NCBI RefSeq assembly: GCF_900106925.1
Contig: NZ_FNNZ01000005.1
Span: forward strand, 1-64,000
Origin: Thiocapsa roseopersicina
GTDB lineage: Bacteria > Pseudomonadota > Gammaproteobacteria > Chromatiales > Chromatiaceae
Length of the DNA: 64,000 bases
Direction of reading: 5' to 3'
A program made the position numbers and the translations under genes. The notes beneath the pieces were generated by a model that worked only from the letters and a program-made list of their open reading frames with translations, had not been told where the DNA came from and made no database searches. Shown here in pieces: positions 26,445 to 34,865 of this stretch (position 1 is the stretch's first letter; each line of letters opens with the position of its first letter).

Positions 26445-26484
26445 CCCTGTCTGTCGGGAAACTCCTGACGGAAAACCCCTGACG
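26445..26484 (-). promoter_or_regulatory. 31-bp element GTCAGG-N19-CCCGAC, copy 4
   Basis: Minus-strand reading GTCAGG-GGTTTTCC-...-CCCGAC with exactly the same 31-bp length as the other copies, about 100 bp before the coiled-coil gene. The central hexamer differs (TCCGTC for CCTGAC), while the outer hexamers and the TTT are kept. The gap 26345-26681 otherwise holds only a REP core (26573-26606). Confidence 0.55.
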
Positions 26485-26572
26485 CGTTTCCAATTTCATT
26501 CATCCATCAGGTAGACACTGATCGAGGCGTTCATCGCTTGCGGAGCAGCCACGGCGCGGGGATGGGTAGAGC

Positions 26573-26606
26573 GTAGGATGGCTAGAGCGAAGCGAAACCC
26601 CTCATC
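26573..26606 (+). repeat. REP core left of the RAYT gene
   Basis: GTAGGATGGCTAGAGCG... with the GTAG foot typical of RAYT-linked REPs, 75 bp before the transposase start. A degenerate half copy (GATGGGTAGAGC) directly precedes it. Confidence 0.8.
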
Positions 26607-26681
26607 CCAAACCCATCATCCCCGACAACACCAAACCAAAACCCATCCGCACCGGAATCGCCCGCGACCCACGCCGCGCCC

Positions 26682-27212
26682 ATGACCGACTACCGCCGCT
26701 ACCGCTTCCCCGGCCAAACGTACTTCTTTACGGTGAACCTGGCCGATCGCCGGCGACGGCTCCTGACCGACCACATCGACGACCTGCGCGGCGCATTCCG
26801 CGAGGTCATGCATGCGCATCCTTTCACCATCCACGCCATCATCATCCTGCCCGAGCATATTCACTGCCTGTTGGAACTGCCGCCGGGGGACCGCGATTAC
26901 AGCACCCGCTGGCGTCAGATCAAATCGGCCTTTTCCAGGACCTTGCCCAAGGCCGAGGCCGTATCGGCAAGCCGCGCGCGTCGAAATGAGCGCGGCATCT
27001 GGCAGCGGCGCTTTTGGGAGCACACCGTTCGCGACGAGGCCGGCTTTGCTGCGCGGTTCGATTACATCCATTTCAACCCGGTCAAGCATGGTTGGGTGAC
27101 GCGAGTGCGGGATTGGCCTTGGTCGTCGTTCCATCGGTCCGTGCAGTTGGGGGTGTATCCGGTGGATTGGGGCGGGGATGGGATGGAGGGGGTGGATTAC
27201 GAGGGGTCGTGA
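26682..27212 (+). CDS. REP-associated tyrosine transposase (RAYT)
   Basis: Protein of 176 residues of the Y1 (IS200-like) transposase family. It has the N-terminal YRRYRFPGQTYFFTVNLADRR typical of RAYTs, the metal-binding HUH motif in ILPEHIHCLLELP and the catalytic tyrosine region RFDYIHFNPVKHGWV. The C-terminus (DWPWSSFHRSVQ) is also family-typical. REP cores with a GTAG foot flank it on both sides (26573-26606; 27265-27295; 27322-27352), and further cores form the composite elements at 13 and 23.7 kb. RAYTs cut and join single-stranded REP DNA; here it is likely the enzyme that spread these repeats. Confidence 0.95.
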   Translation: MTDYRRYRFPGQTYFFTVNLADRRRRLLTDHIDDLRGAFREVMHAHPFTIHAIIILPEHIHCLLELPPGDRDYSTRWRQIKSAFSRTLPKAEAVSASRARRNERGIWQRRFWEHTVRDEAGFAARFDYIHFNPVKHGWVTRVRDWPWSSFHRSVQLGVYPVDWGGDGMEGVDYEGS

Positions 27213-27264
27213 TGGGTGAGCGGGTTTGTTCTTCTGTTTTGATGCGCTTGCATGAACAGAGGGA

Positions 27265-27352
27265 GATGGGTTTCGCTTCGCTCTACCCGTCCTACGGAGC
27301 CGCTCTTGTATTGACGGGGAAGATGGGTTTCGCTTCGCTCTACCCATCCTAC
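27265..27352 (-). repeat. two REP cores right of the RAYT gene
   Basis: Reverse-oriented cores GATGGGTTTCGCTTCGCTC... at 27265-27295 and 27322-27352, each ending in CTAC (GTAG on the other strand). With the left core they bracket the RAYT gene as in known REPtrons. The space 27213-27379 contains nothing else. Confidence 0.85.
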
Positions 27353-27379
27353 GCTTTGACCATCGGTCTTGAGGTGGTA

Positions 27380-27649
27380 TCAGTGCTTTTTGATCTTGGC
27401 GACGGCGAATAGGAGGAGGGCTGCGCCGATGGCGGCGGTGATCGGGGCTCCGACCAAGCCGACCTCGAGATCCGCGGGGACCAGGCCGAAGAGAAACCCG
27501 CCGATGAAGGCGCCCAAGATGCCGATTGCCATCCGGCCCGACAGGCCCGGGCCGCCGCGGGGCATGAGCCGTCCGGCGACCACGCCTGCGAAGGCGCCGA
27601 TGAGCAGGAACGCAAGCAACAGGCCGACGACGAGACTGGTGACGTTCAA
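27380..27649 (-). CDS. GlsB/YeaQ/YmgE-family small membrane protein (second copy)
   Basis: Protein of 89 residues with three hydrophobic helices and the family core GAFAGVVAGRLMPRGGPGLSGRMAIGILGAFIGGFLFGL. It is related to, but clearly diverged from, the copy at 11956-12210, so it is not a recent duplicate. Its 3' end reaches the REP cores. Probable inner-membrane stress protein; exact role unknown. Confidence 0.88.
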   Translation of the reverse strand: MNVTSLVVGLLLAFLLIGAFAGVVAGRLMPRGGPGLSGRMAIGILGAFIGGFLFGLVPADLEVGLVGAPITAAIGAALLLFAVAKIKKH

Positions 27650-27903
27650 GATCAGCTCCTTGACTCATTGAGCGGTGCGCGAACCGCTCGAGCATCTTAC
27701 CGAATCCGCTCAGGGCACATGATTCAGGCTCCGACGCCATGGTTTAAACCGTTCGGTCGGTTGCGCTCCCCGATCCTGCCCGCAACCCTACACTCGGCAA
27801 TGGAATTCGTGACGAACGGGCAGCTCGGGGTATGCTGTGACTCAAGGTCGAGAACGGGTTCTTGGTCCCCGCGCGGAGCCCGCAGAGTCAGGTGGATCAG
27901 ACC

Positions 27904-30075
27904 GTGTCCTTGTTGCCCATTCCGGTTTCAGTTCTGCGACGTGCCAGGTTCCGGGTCTGGTGCGCGCGCGTTCGCACCGAGACAACCACCGGCCTGCAAC
28001 GCCGCGGTCGGTCGCCGAGCGCTACCCTCGCCCTTGCCGGGACCCTGGTCCTGAATCTGGTCGTCGACGTACCGACTGCCCTCGCGGCGAGGCCGCAGGG
28101 TCCCGACCTGCTGGATGTGCCCTTCGAGGAGCTGCTGGAGGTGGAAATCCGCTCCGCGGGTAAGCGCGATGAGGAGATCCGCGACATCCCGGCGAGCGTG
28201 ACCATCCTGACCCGCGAGGAGATCGCGCGTTACGGCTGGATCACCTTCGAGGAGCTGCTGCGCAACGTCCCCGGCTTCTACCTCCTGGACAATACCGAGG
28301 ACCGCTTCATCGGGACCCGCGGCGCGGTGGGCGGCGGGGTGCAGCTCCTGGTCAACGGGATTGCGCAGCACCCCTCGCTGCAGAAGACCATCACGGGCAC
28401 CGAGATCGCGCGCCTGGACATCCCGGTCGAATCCATCGACCGGGTCGAGATCATCCGCGGACCCATGTCGGTGATCTACGGCAACAATGCCTTCCAGGGC
28501 GTCATCAATGTCGTGACCAACGCGATCGAGGGGAGCGGCCCGAGGGCCTCGGCCAGTTTAGGCACAGGGGAGAGCGGACGCCTCTTCGGGCGGGCGGGCA
28601 GGGTGTTTGACGACGGTTTCATCGTGCTCAATGCCGGCGGCTACCGGACGGAGGGCCTGACGGGCGCCTATGCGGACATGTTCAGCCCCGCGGAGCTCGC
28701 CGCCCTGATCCCGGGCACGCACCCGGACATGGACGGCGACCTGGATCAGGGATGGGGCAGCCTCGATCTCTCCGCCGGATGGCGCGGTTGGGAGGGCAAT
28801 CTGCGTCTGAATCGTCGCGACTACGGGATCTATGGCTTCACGCCGCCATTCGACGAGGGTACCCGTATCCGGCTCGATACCTTGCACGCTTCATTGGGCT
28901 ATGCCCACCGCTTCAGCGATGACTTGGGCCTGCGGGTCACAGGCATCTACAGCGCGGAGCATTATGACGCCTACCAGCTCGACTTAGTCCTCCCCGAGCT
29001 CGAAGGCAATCAGCGCCAGGACTCGCGGCGGGCCGAGCTCGAGCTCGACCTGCATTGGCGGCCGACCGCGGCCCTCGACACCATCGCCGGCTACCGCCTG
29101 CTGCGTATCGACGGGGTAGGGAACCGCGTGGATGCACCGCCTCTGTTGGACGCCCGGGTCCAACTGGAGCCCGTGACAACCCACGATCTGTTCACGCAGG
29201 CGAGCTGGCAGGTTACCGCGCCCCTGCGCCTGGTCGGCGGCGTGCGCATCAGCTTTCTGCCGGACGAGTACCAGCGCATTCGTCGGCTGCGCAGGGACAG
29301 GGTGCCCGTTGCGGAATCGGTGCCCGTCGGAGCCTCCGCTCCGGTCAACGGCCAGATTGCGCTGCTGTGGACTCCGACTCCGGACCAGGTGCTGAAGCTC
29401 GCTTGGGGGACGGCGTCACAGGACTCGGACCAGTTCAACCTGCCCGAGGCCGAGCGGATCGAGACCCTGGAGGCCAATTACACCCTCACCCGACCGCGCT
29501 GGATGCTCACCGCGGGACTGTTTCAGAACCGTCTGAGCCAGTTGGTGCGCACCATCCAGCAATTCGACCCCCGGACCGGAATCTACACCACCCTTGACGA
29601 CAACTCCGGGCGCTGGCGTACGCGGGGCCTGGAGCTGATCGCCGAGGTCCAGCCGCTGCAGACGCTTCATCTCAGCGCCAGTCTCACGGCGCAGCAGACC
29701 GAGGATCTCGTGACCGGTATCGATCCGGGTTATTCGCCGACCCTGCTCGCGACGCTCAAGGCCGACTGGCGGCGAGGACCCATGACCTACGCCGCCTACG
29801 CCCGCTATGTGGACGGCATGGAGGCGGACTGGGACTTCGTCGCGGGTCCCGAGCAGGGCGCGGTTTCGCGCATCGGCGAGCCGGTCGCCGGTTATTGGGA
29901 CCTGGGGGTGAATCTGCGCTGGGCACCCGGGGCGACGGGACCCTATGCGGCACTCAACGTCTCGAACCTGCTGGACACCGAGATCCGCTATCCGGCCAAC
30001 GAGCTGACGGATTTCAACCTTGGCATGATCGGTCCCGGACGGGTGATCACCGCGACGATCGGCTGGGCATTTTGA
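27904..30075 (+). CDS. TonB-dependent outer-membrane receptor
   Basis: Protein of about 720 residues. A hydrophobic leader (ATLALAGTLVLNLVVDVPTALAA) precedes a plug domain: DEEIRDIPASVTILTREEIARYGWITFEELLRNVPGFYL, then the VDRVEIIRGPMSVIYGNNAFQGVINVVT signature. A 22-strand-type barrel follows, ending VITATIGWAF with the terminal aromatic residue. There is no N-terminal signalling (STN) domain. No ATG is available upstream of the plug; GTG 27904 with AGGTGG before it is the best start, TTG 27862 and GTG 27892 being alternatives. It is the first gene of a unit with yfiR-like, kinase and regulator genes. The substrate is unknown. Confidence 0.9.
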   Translation: MSLLPIPVSVLRRARFRVWCARVRTETTTGLQRRGRSPSATLALAGTLVLNLVVDVPTALAARPQGPDLLDVPFEELLEVEIRSAGKRDEEIRDIPASVTILTREEIARYGWITFEELLRNVPGFYLLDNTEDRFIGTRGAVGGGVQLLVNGIAQHPSLQKTITGTEIARLDIPVESIDRVEIIRGPMSVIYGNNAFQGVINVVTNAIEGSGPRASASLGTGESGRLFGRAGRVFDDGFIVLNAGGYRTEGLTGAYADMFSPAELAALIPGTHPDMDGDLDQGWGSLDLSAGWRGWEGNLRLNRRDYGIYGFTPPFDEGTRIRLDTLHASLGYAHRFSDDLGLRVTGIYSAEHYDAYQLDLVLPELEGNQRQDSRRAELELDLHWRPTAALDTIAGYRLLRIDGVGNRVDAPPLLDARVQLEPVTTHDLFTQASWQVTAPLRLVGGVRISFLPDEYQRIRRLRRDRVPVAESVPVGASAPVNGQIALLWTPTPDQVLKLAWGTASQDSDQFNLPEAERIETLEANYTLTRPRWMLTAGLFQNRLSQLVRTIQQFDPRTGIYTTLDDNSGRWRTRGLELIAEVQPLQTLHLSASLTAQQTEDLVTGIDPGYSPTLLATLKADWRRGPMTYAAYARYVDGMEADWDFVAGPEQGAVSRIGEPVAGYWDLGVNLRWAPGATGPYAALNVSNLLDTEIRYPANELTDFNLGMIGPGRVITATIGWAF

Positions 30076-30155
30076 GCGGACGTCCGCCTCCGGCGCCACG
30101 GACAGCCATCGGCCGAGGCGTGCTTGCGAACCCGCGCACGCGGGGCCTCGCCGCC

Positions 30156-30737
30156 ATGCTTGCCTCGGCGTTCCTTCCGCGCGGCAGCGGACGCCTTTTC
30201 GCACTGCTGATCGCGCTCCTCCCGTGCTGGTTGTCGGTAGCCGCTGCCCAAGATCAGCGGGACGACAACCTACTGACCGAGCTCAAGGTGGCCTACATCT
30301 ACAACCTCACCCGCTTCATCGAGTGGCCTGCCGTGCCGGCCGAGCGTCCCTTCGTCATCGGCGTCATCGGCGACCCGGTGATGGCAAGACATCTGCGGGC
30401 GCTGGAGCAAGAGGCGAAGCGGGTCGAGGATCGGCCGATCGAGATCCGGGCCTATCCGTCCCCGGAGGCCATCGGGCCAAGCGAGATCCTGTTCGTCGGC
30501 ACGGAGGCTCAAGAGCAGCTCGCCGCTATTCTGCGGCGCACCGCCGGCCAGCCGACGCTCCTGGTCGGGGACACCCCCGGTGATGCGGAGCGCGGTTTGG
30601 CGATCGAGATCTATCGCAAGCCGGATATCTTCCGTAAGACCGAGCGGCTGCGACTGCGCATCAATGCGGCGGCACTCAAAGACCGGGGTCTGGCGGCGTC
30701 GGCCCGACTCTACGATGTGGCGGAGGTGGTGCGATGA
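30156..30737 (+). CDS. YfiR-family periplasmic protein
   Basis: Protein of 193 residues. Signal segment FALLIALLPCWLSVAAA, then the YfiR/DUF4154 opening LTELKVAYIYNLTRFIEWPA, GVIGDPVMARHL, the central SEILFVGTEAQEQLAAIL and the closing RLRLRINAAALKDRGLAASARLYDVAEVV. In Pseudomonas, YfiR holds the diguanylate cyclase YfiN inactive from the periplasm. Here the coupled neighbour (overlap ATGA) is a histidine kinase with a YfiN-type sensor domain instead. An alternative TTG start at 30072 overlaps the receptor stop; ATG 30156 fits the signal peptide better. Confidence 0.85.
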   Translation: MLASAFLPRGSGRLFALLIALLPCWLSVAAAQDQRDDNLLTELKVAYIYNLTRFIEWPAVPAERPFVIGVIGDPVMARHLRALEQEAKRVEDRPIEIRAYPSPEAIGPSEILFVGTEAQEQLAAILRRTAGQPTLLVGDTPGDAERGLAIEIYRKPDIFRKTERLRLRINAAALKDRGLAASARLYDVAEVVR

Positions 30738-32152
30738 GACGCACCGCCCGCGGTGCCGGCCGCTCCATCCGCACGCGACTGCTGGTTGCACTGACACTGG
30801 TCACCCTGCTCACGCTGGCTCTCAGCACGCTGCTCTCGGCGGTCCTGGATATCAAGCTCTTTCGCGACCATATGATCCGCGACCTGGAGGTGTTGGCGGC
30901 GGTCGTGGGGGAGAACTGCGTCTCCGCCTTGGTCTTCGATGATCCCGAGACCGCCGAGCGTCATTTGGCGACCCTCGAAAGGGAGTATCAGATCCGCTCG
31001 GCCTTACTCCTGGACGCCGGTGGCCGGGACTTTGCTCGGTGGCTCCGCGAACCCGCCGATGACACGGAGCCCACGCTGCCGTCGGTCATCAAGGGGCTGA
31101 GCCCCTCCCTGGAGATCATTTACCCGATTGCGTTCGACGGCCATCCCGTGGGACGCCTGGTGATTGATGCGGAGCTGGTTGAGTTGGCGCGCCAGTTCCG
31201 GATCTATCTTCCGCTCGCCGGCCTGGTCGGCCTGCTCACCTTGGGCGCAGCACTGCTGGCGGCCTTGCGCCTTCGGCAGCGCATTGCAGAACCCATCCTG
31301 CAACTCGCGGAACACAGCCGGGCCATTTCGGCCGAGCGGGACTTCTCGGTTCGACTGCCGAACCCGGACGCGGGTCGGGAGATCGGTACCCTGGTGGAAG
31401 GCTTCAATGCCGTGCTGCAAGGCCTGGAGGAGCGCGAGTCCGAGCTTTCCCGTCAGAGCCGGACCCTGGACAACGCGAACGACAAGCTGCGCGACCTGGC
31501 CTTGGACCTCGCCATGCAGGAGGAGACCGAGAAGGCACGGTTGGCGGCCGAGTTGCACGATGGCCCCTTGCAGAAGCTCGCATTGGCCCAGATCCAGCTC
31601 GAAGCGGGCAGCCGGGAGCAAGACGAGGAGTCGCCGGAGCGGCTCTCGGCTGGCCTGGAGCTGCTCTCCGAGGCGACGATGGAGCTGCGCAGCCTGCAGT
31701 TCGAGCTCAGCCCGCCGGTGCTGGAGCGCGGCGGGATCTCCGCAGCGCTTGCCTGGCTGGCGGAGAGCACCCAGAGCCGCTGGGGCCTGACCATGAGCTA
31801 CCGCTTGGAAGGGAGCGCACCGAACCTGGATCGGGCCCACAAGCTGATCCTCTTCCAATGCGGCCGGGAGCTGGTGATGAACATGGTGAAACATGCCCGG
31901 GCCAACCGAGGGGACCTCCGACTGACACGACTGGACCGGTGTGTCGAGCTGCGGGTGGAGGACGACGGGATCGGCTTCGCAGCCAGCCACGCGGCTCGGG
32001 GCCGCCACTCCGGGCTGGACTCCGGGCATGGCTACGGGCTGCAGGGCCTGTGCGAGCGGCTGGCACTGGTCGACGGCGGACTCGCTATGGAGGATCTGCG
32101 CCCGGGGGCGCGGGTACGGTTGTGGATTCCGATCGAGCGCGAAAGCGGCTAG
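30734..32152 (+). CDS. histidine kinase with CHASE8-like sensor (NarX/DesK type)
   Basis: Protein of 472 residues. TM1 (about 15-40), a periplasmic domain of 120 residues that reads like CHASE8 (DLEVLAAVVGENCVSALVFDDPETAERHLATLEREYQIRSALLLDAGGRDFARWL), TM2 (about 157-180), HAMP, a coiled linker, then a HisKA_3 domain with phosphoacceptor H275 in AELHDGPLQ and an HATPase with EDDGIGF and GYGLQGLCERL. CHASE8 is the sensor of YfiN, the partner of YfiR. This is therefore a kinase version of the YfiR-YfiN signalling pair. The response regulator 12 bp downstream is the obvious partner. Confidence 0.88.
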   Translation: MRRTARGAGRSIRTRLLVALTLVTLLTLALSTLLSAVLDIKLFRDHMIRDLEVLAAVVGENCVSALVFDDPETAERHLATLEREYQIRSALLLDAGGRDFARWLREPADDTEPTLPSVIKGLSPSLEIIYPIAFDGHPVGRLVIDAELVELARQFRIYLPLAGLVGLLTLGAALLAALRLRQRIAEPILQLAEHSRAISAERDFSVRLPNPDAGREIGTLVEGFNAVLQGLEERESELSRQSRTLDNANDKLRDLALDLAMQEETEKARLAAELHDGPLQKLALAQIQLEAGSREQDEESPERLSAGLELLSEATMELRSLQFELSPPVLERGGISAALAWLAESTQSRWGLTMSYRLEGSAPNLDRAHKLILFQCGRELVMNMVKHARANRGDLRLTRLDRCVELRVEDDGIGFAASHAARGRHSGLDSGHGYGLQGLCERLALVDGGLAMEDLRPGARVRLWIPIERESG

Positions 32153-32164
32153 GATCGCGGAACG

Positions 32165-32827
32165 GTGCCTCACGCGATAATCATCCCGGCCATGCCCGCG
32201 ACCATCCTACTGTGCGACGATCACACCCTGGTCCGCGAGGGACTTGCGGCGCTGCTGCGCCAACGCACCGACTGGACCGTGGTCGCGGAGGCGGCCGATG
32301 GCCGAGAGGCCGTGGAGCTGGCCGCCCGGCTGCAGCCGGACGTGGCGGTGCTGGACGTGGCCATGCCCCGGATGTCGGGCACGGAAGCAGCCGCGGCCAT
32401 CCGCGAGGCAGCGCCGGCCACGCGGATCGTCGCCCTATCCATGTTCGGCGACGCCATGTATCGGCGTGGCATGTTCGAGGCCGGAGCCCTGGCCTATGTG
32501 CTGAAGAACAAGGCGGCCGCGGACCTCTTGGCAGCCATCGACGCCGCGTTGCGAGGCGAGACCTACCTTAGCCCGGCCCTGGCCGATCCGGCCGCTCGGT
32601 CCGACCCGACCGCCACCGACCCCGAAGAGATCGAGCTCACCGGCCGGGAGCGCGATGTGCTGCGTCTTCTCGCCGAGGGTCGGCGCACTAAAGATATCGC
32701 CACGGACATGGGGATCAGCCCCAAAACGGTCGAGACCTACCGCAGCCGTATCAGCCACAAGCTACGCATCGAGAGCTTGGCCGGATTGGTGAAGTACGCG
32801 ATTCGGGCCGGGATCGTCCGGGGATAA
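32165..32827 (+). CDS. LuxR/FixJ-type response regulator
   Basis: Protein of 220 residues (211 from ATG 32192). Receiver domain with CDD acid pocket, phosphoacceptor in VAVLDVAMPR (D55 counting from ATG 32192) and the conserved Lys in VLKNK. The C-terminal LuxR helix-turn-helix reads ELTGRERDVLRLLAEGRRTKDIATDMGISPKTVETYRSRI. GTG 32165 has AGGA at a suitable distance; ATG 32192 is the alternative. It is the natural partner of the CHASE8 kinase upstream. Its DNA target is unknown; its own operon or receptor gene is a candidate. Confidence 0.92.
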   Translation: MPHAIIIPAMPATILLCDDHTLVREGLAALLRQRTDWTVVAEAADGREAVELAARLQPDVAVLDVAMPRMSGTEAAAAIREAAPATRIVALSMFGDAMYRRGMFEAGALAYVLKNKAAADLLAAIDAALRGETYLSPALADPAARSDPTATDPEEIELTGRERDVLRLLAEGRRTKDIATDMGISPKTVETYRSRISHKLRIESLAGLVKYAIRAGIVRG

Positions 32828-32877
32828 GCGCTCCGCCGATGCGCGCCCCAGACACCGCGGTGCACGTTGGCTTGATT

Positions 32878-33705
32878 TCAGTGCTGGCAGTGCACGCAAT
32901 AAAAGCTCGACCGCTGTCCGATACGCCGTTGGCGTAATGGTGCGCCGCAGGCGACGCAGGGCTCGCCGGTGCGGCCGTAGACCCTTAGCGATTGGGCGAA
33001 ATAGCCGGGGTTGCCGTCCTCCTGGACGAAGTCGCGTAGGGTGGTGCCGCCCTGGGTGATGGAGGCTTCAAGCACGCCGCGGATCACCTCGGCGAGACGA
33101 CGGTAGCGCTCCAGGCCGATCCGATGGCAGGCGCGAGCGGGATGGATGCCGGCGAGGAAGAGCGACTCGTTCGCATAGATGTTCCCGACCCCGACCACCA
33201 CCGAGGCATCCATCAGGAAGATCTTCACGGCGACCCGTCGTTCGCGGCTCAAACGATGGAGATGATCGCCGTCGAACGCCGTCCCCAGCGGCTCGGGACC
33301 CAGGTCGCGCAGCAACGGATGGCGGCTCTCGGCAAGCCCGGGCGTCTCCGGGAGCCACAGAAAGAGACCGAAGCGGCGCGGGTCGTGAAACCGAAGACAA
33401 CGCCCGTCGGAGAGCACCAGGTCGAGGTGGTCGTGCTTTTTCGGCGGACTGTCCGCGGGGACGACCCGCAGGCTGCCGGACATCCCCAGATGGATGAGCA
33501 AACTGCCCTGATCCAAGCCGATCAGGAGATATTTGCTGCGTCTCGACAAGGACCGCACCGTCTGACCGGCGACCCGCTCTGCGGTCTCGGACGGAATCGG
33601 CCGGCGCAGCCTCGGGTCGCGCACGATCAGTTGCTCGATGCGACCGCCCTCCAAGTAGGGGCGGATGCCGCGGAGCGTGGTCTCGACCTCCGGAAGCTCG
33701 GGCAT
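32878..33705 (-). CDS. mutM: formamidopyrimidine-DNA glycosylase
   Basis: Protein of 275 residues, normal for MutM/Fpg. The N-terminal MPELPEVE supplies the catalytic Pro2 and Glu3. The helix-two-turn-helix segment (VGVGNIYANESLF) and the C-terminal zinc finger CVAC...CVHC are intact. It removes oxidised purines such as 8-oxoguanine and nicks the abasic site. Its ATG overlaps the stop of the DUF4340 gene (ATGA), so it is translationally coupled to the Gld-type ABC operon, a link with no obvious functional reason. It converges on the LuxR-type regulator. Confidence 0.97.
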   Translation of the reverse strand: MPELPEVETTLRGIRPYLEGGRIEQLIVRDPRLRRPIPSETAERVAGQTVRSLSRRSKYLLIGLDQGSLLIHLGMSGSLRVVPADSPPKKHDHLDLVLSDGRCLRFHDPRRFGLFLWLPETPGLAESRHPLLRDLGPEPLGTAFDGDHLHRLSRERRVAVKIFLMDASVVVGVGNIYANESLFLAGIHPARACHRIGLERYRRLAEVIRGVLEASITQGGTTLRDFVQEDGNPGYFAQSLRVYGRTGEPCVACGAPLRQRRIGQRSSFYCVHCQH

Positions 33706-34865
33706 CAGGGTTGATCCCTCGGCGGATCGGGATCCGCAGGCGCGGAGTCCGCATCGGCAGGATCCGGGGCGAAGGGATCCAGACCGAAGCCCTCGGGGAG
33801 GTCTCGGCCCGCCTCGACCCCGAAACCCTCCTGCTCGACACCGTCCCGAGTCAGCACCTCCTCGCGAAGCACATCATGCGGGCGCAGCCGGACCTCGGGC
33901 GGCGAGCCGAGCGGGAGCTCGCCGGAGAGCGGGGCGTCGGGGTCCATCAGGGAATCCAGCGTGCCCGGCGATTCGCGCCACTCGGGGTCCGGGGCGAAGA
34001 CGTCTGCTTCCGGAACCGATGCGGGCTCGGGCCAGGTGGAGTTCGTCGTCACGGCGTCCTGCTCGGAGACAGGAGCCGCAACCGAGACCGGCGGGGTCGG
34101 GTCGACCGCGCTCGGATCCTCGATCAGCTCGGGGGGCTCGCCGAGCACGTAGGTGAGCCTCAGATCCGGTCGCGTCCAACGTCGACCGTCCTCCGACACG
34201 CGATAGCGCACCCGTGTCCCGTCCGATGCGCTGAGTTCAAGCAGCGTACCAGTCGGCTCACCGATCAAGGGCTCGATGCGCTCGGCGACCAGCCCCGTGA
34301 GACGGGCCAAGGTCTCGCCGCTCAGGGGAACGCTGTCGTGCGTGGCGAAGACAGGCCCGAGGTCGCGCGGGAGCGGCATGCGCGCCACATAGTCGATCGG
34401 CGGCGCGATCAGCAGATACTGAAAGCGGTCCGGGATGAGGTGGACCAAGTCGTCGCTCGCGACGTAGCGCCATAGCTCGATCGGGTCCAGCCCGCCCATC
34501 GCGATGTCGGTCGTGTCCAGGCGCAGACGCAGCTTGACCGGATCCAGACCCAGCTCCCCCAGCGCGGCAGCCTGCGCCGGGACGCTGCGCAGGAGCGGCG
34601 CATCGCGAATCGCCAACAAGGCAGCGACCCGCTCCGGGTCCGCATCCACGTCCCAGGGAGAGCGCATACGCCAGCCGGAGGCGAGACGCTCGAGCGCGAT
34701 GGTCGGCTCGCCCTCGCGGGCGATCTCGATCAGGTGCGGCTCGGGCGCGCCCGAGCCGGCCAATGTCGCCGGGGCTTGCGTGACGGCGAGCTCGTGACGA
34801 ATCGCCCAGCCGAGTGCCGAGAGGACGAGGATCAGGACCAGGTTGAGGATCCAGCGCGACCTCAT
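33705..34865 (-). CDS. DUF4340 membrane-anchored protein
   Basis: Protein of 386 residues with one N-terminal transmembrane anchor (WILNLVLILVLSALGWAIRHELA) and a large periplasmic part. Segments such as LLRSVPAQAAALGELGLDPVKLRLRL and RRWTRPDLRLTYVLG are typical of DUF4340, which accompanies Gld-type ABC exporters. The last 110 residues are a Pro/Asp/Glu-rich tail of low complexity. It overlaps the GldG-like gene before it and mutM after it, both by 4 bp. It probably belongs to the exporter complex. Confidence 0.85.
   Translation of the reverse strand: MRSRWILNLVLILVLSALGWAIRHELAVTQAPATLAGSGAPEPHLIEIAREGEPTIALERLASGWRMRSPWDVDADPERVAALLAIRDAPLLRSVPAQAAALGELGLDPVKLRLRLDTTDIAMGGLDPIELWRYVASDDLVHLIPDRFQYLLIAPPIDYVARMPLPRDLGPVFATHDSVPLSGETLARLTGLVAERIEPLIGEPTGTLLELSASDGTRVRYRVSEDGRRWTRPDLRLTYVLGEPPELIEDPSAVDPTPPVSVAAPVSEQDAVTTNSTWPEPASVPEADVFAPDPEWRESPGTLDSLMDPDAPLSGELPLGSPPEVRLRPHDVLREEVLTRDGVEQEGFGVEAGRDLPEGFGLDPFAPDPADADSAPADPDPPRDQP

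Noticed and set aside
26345-26681. Coding frames in the gap left of the RAYT gene
   Set aside because: They overlap the 31-bp element and REP core and have no start signals.
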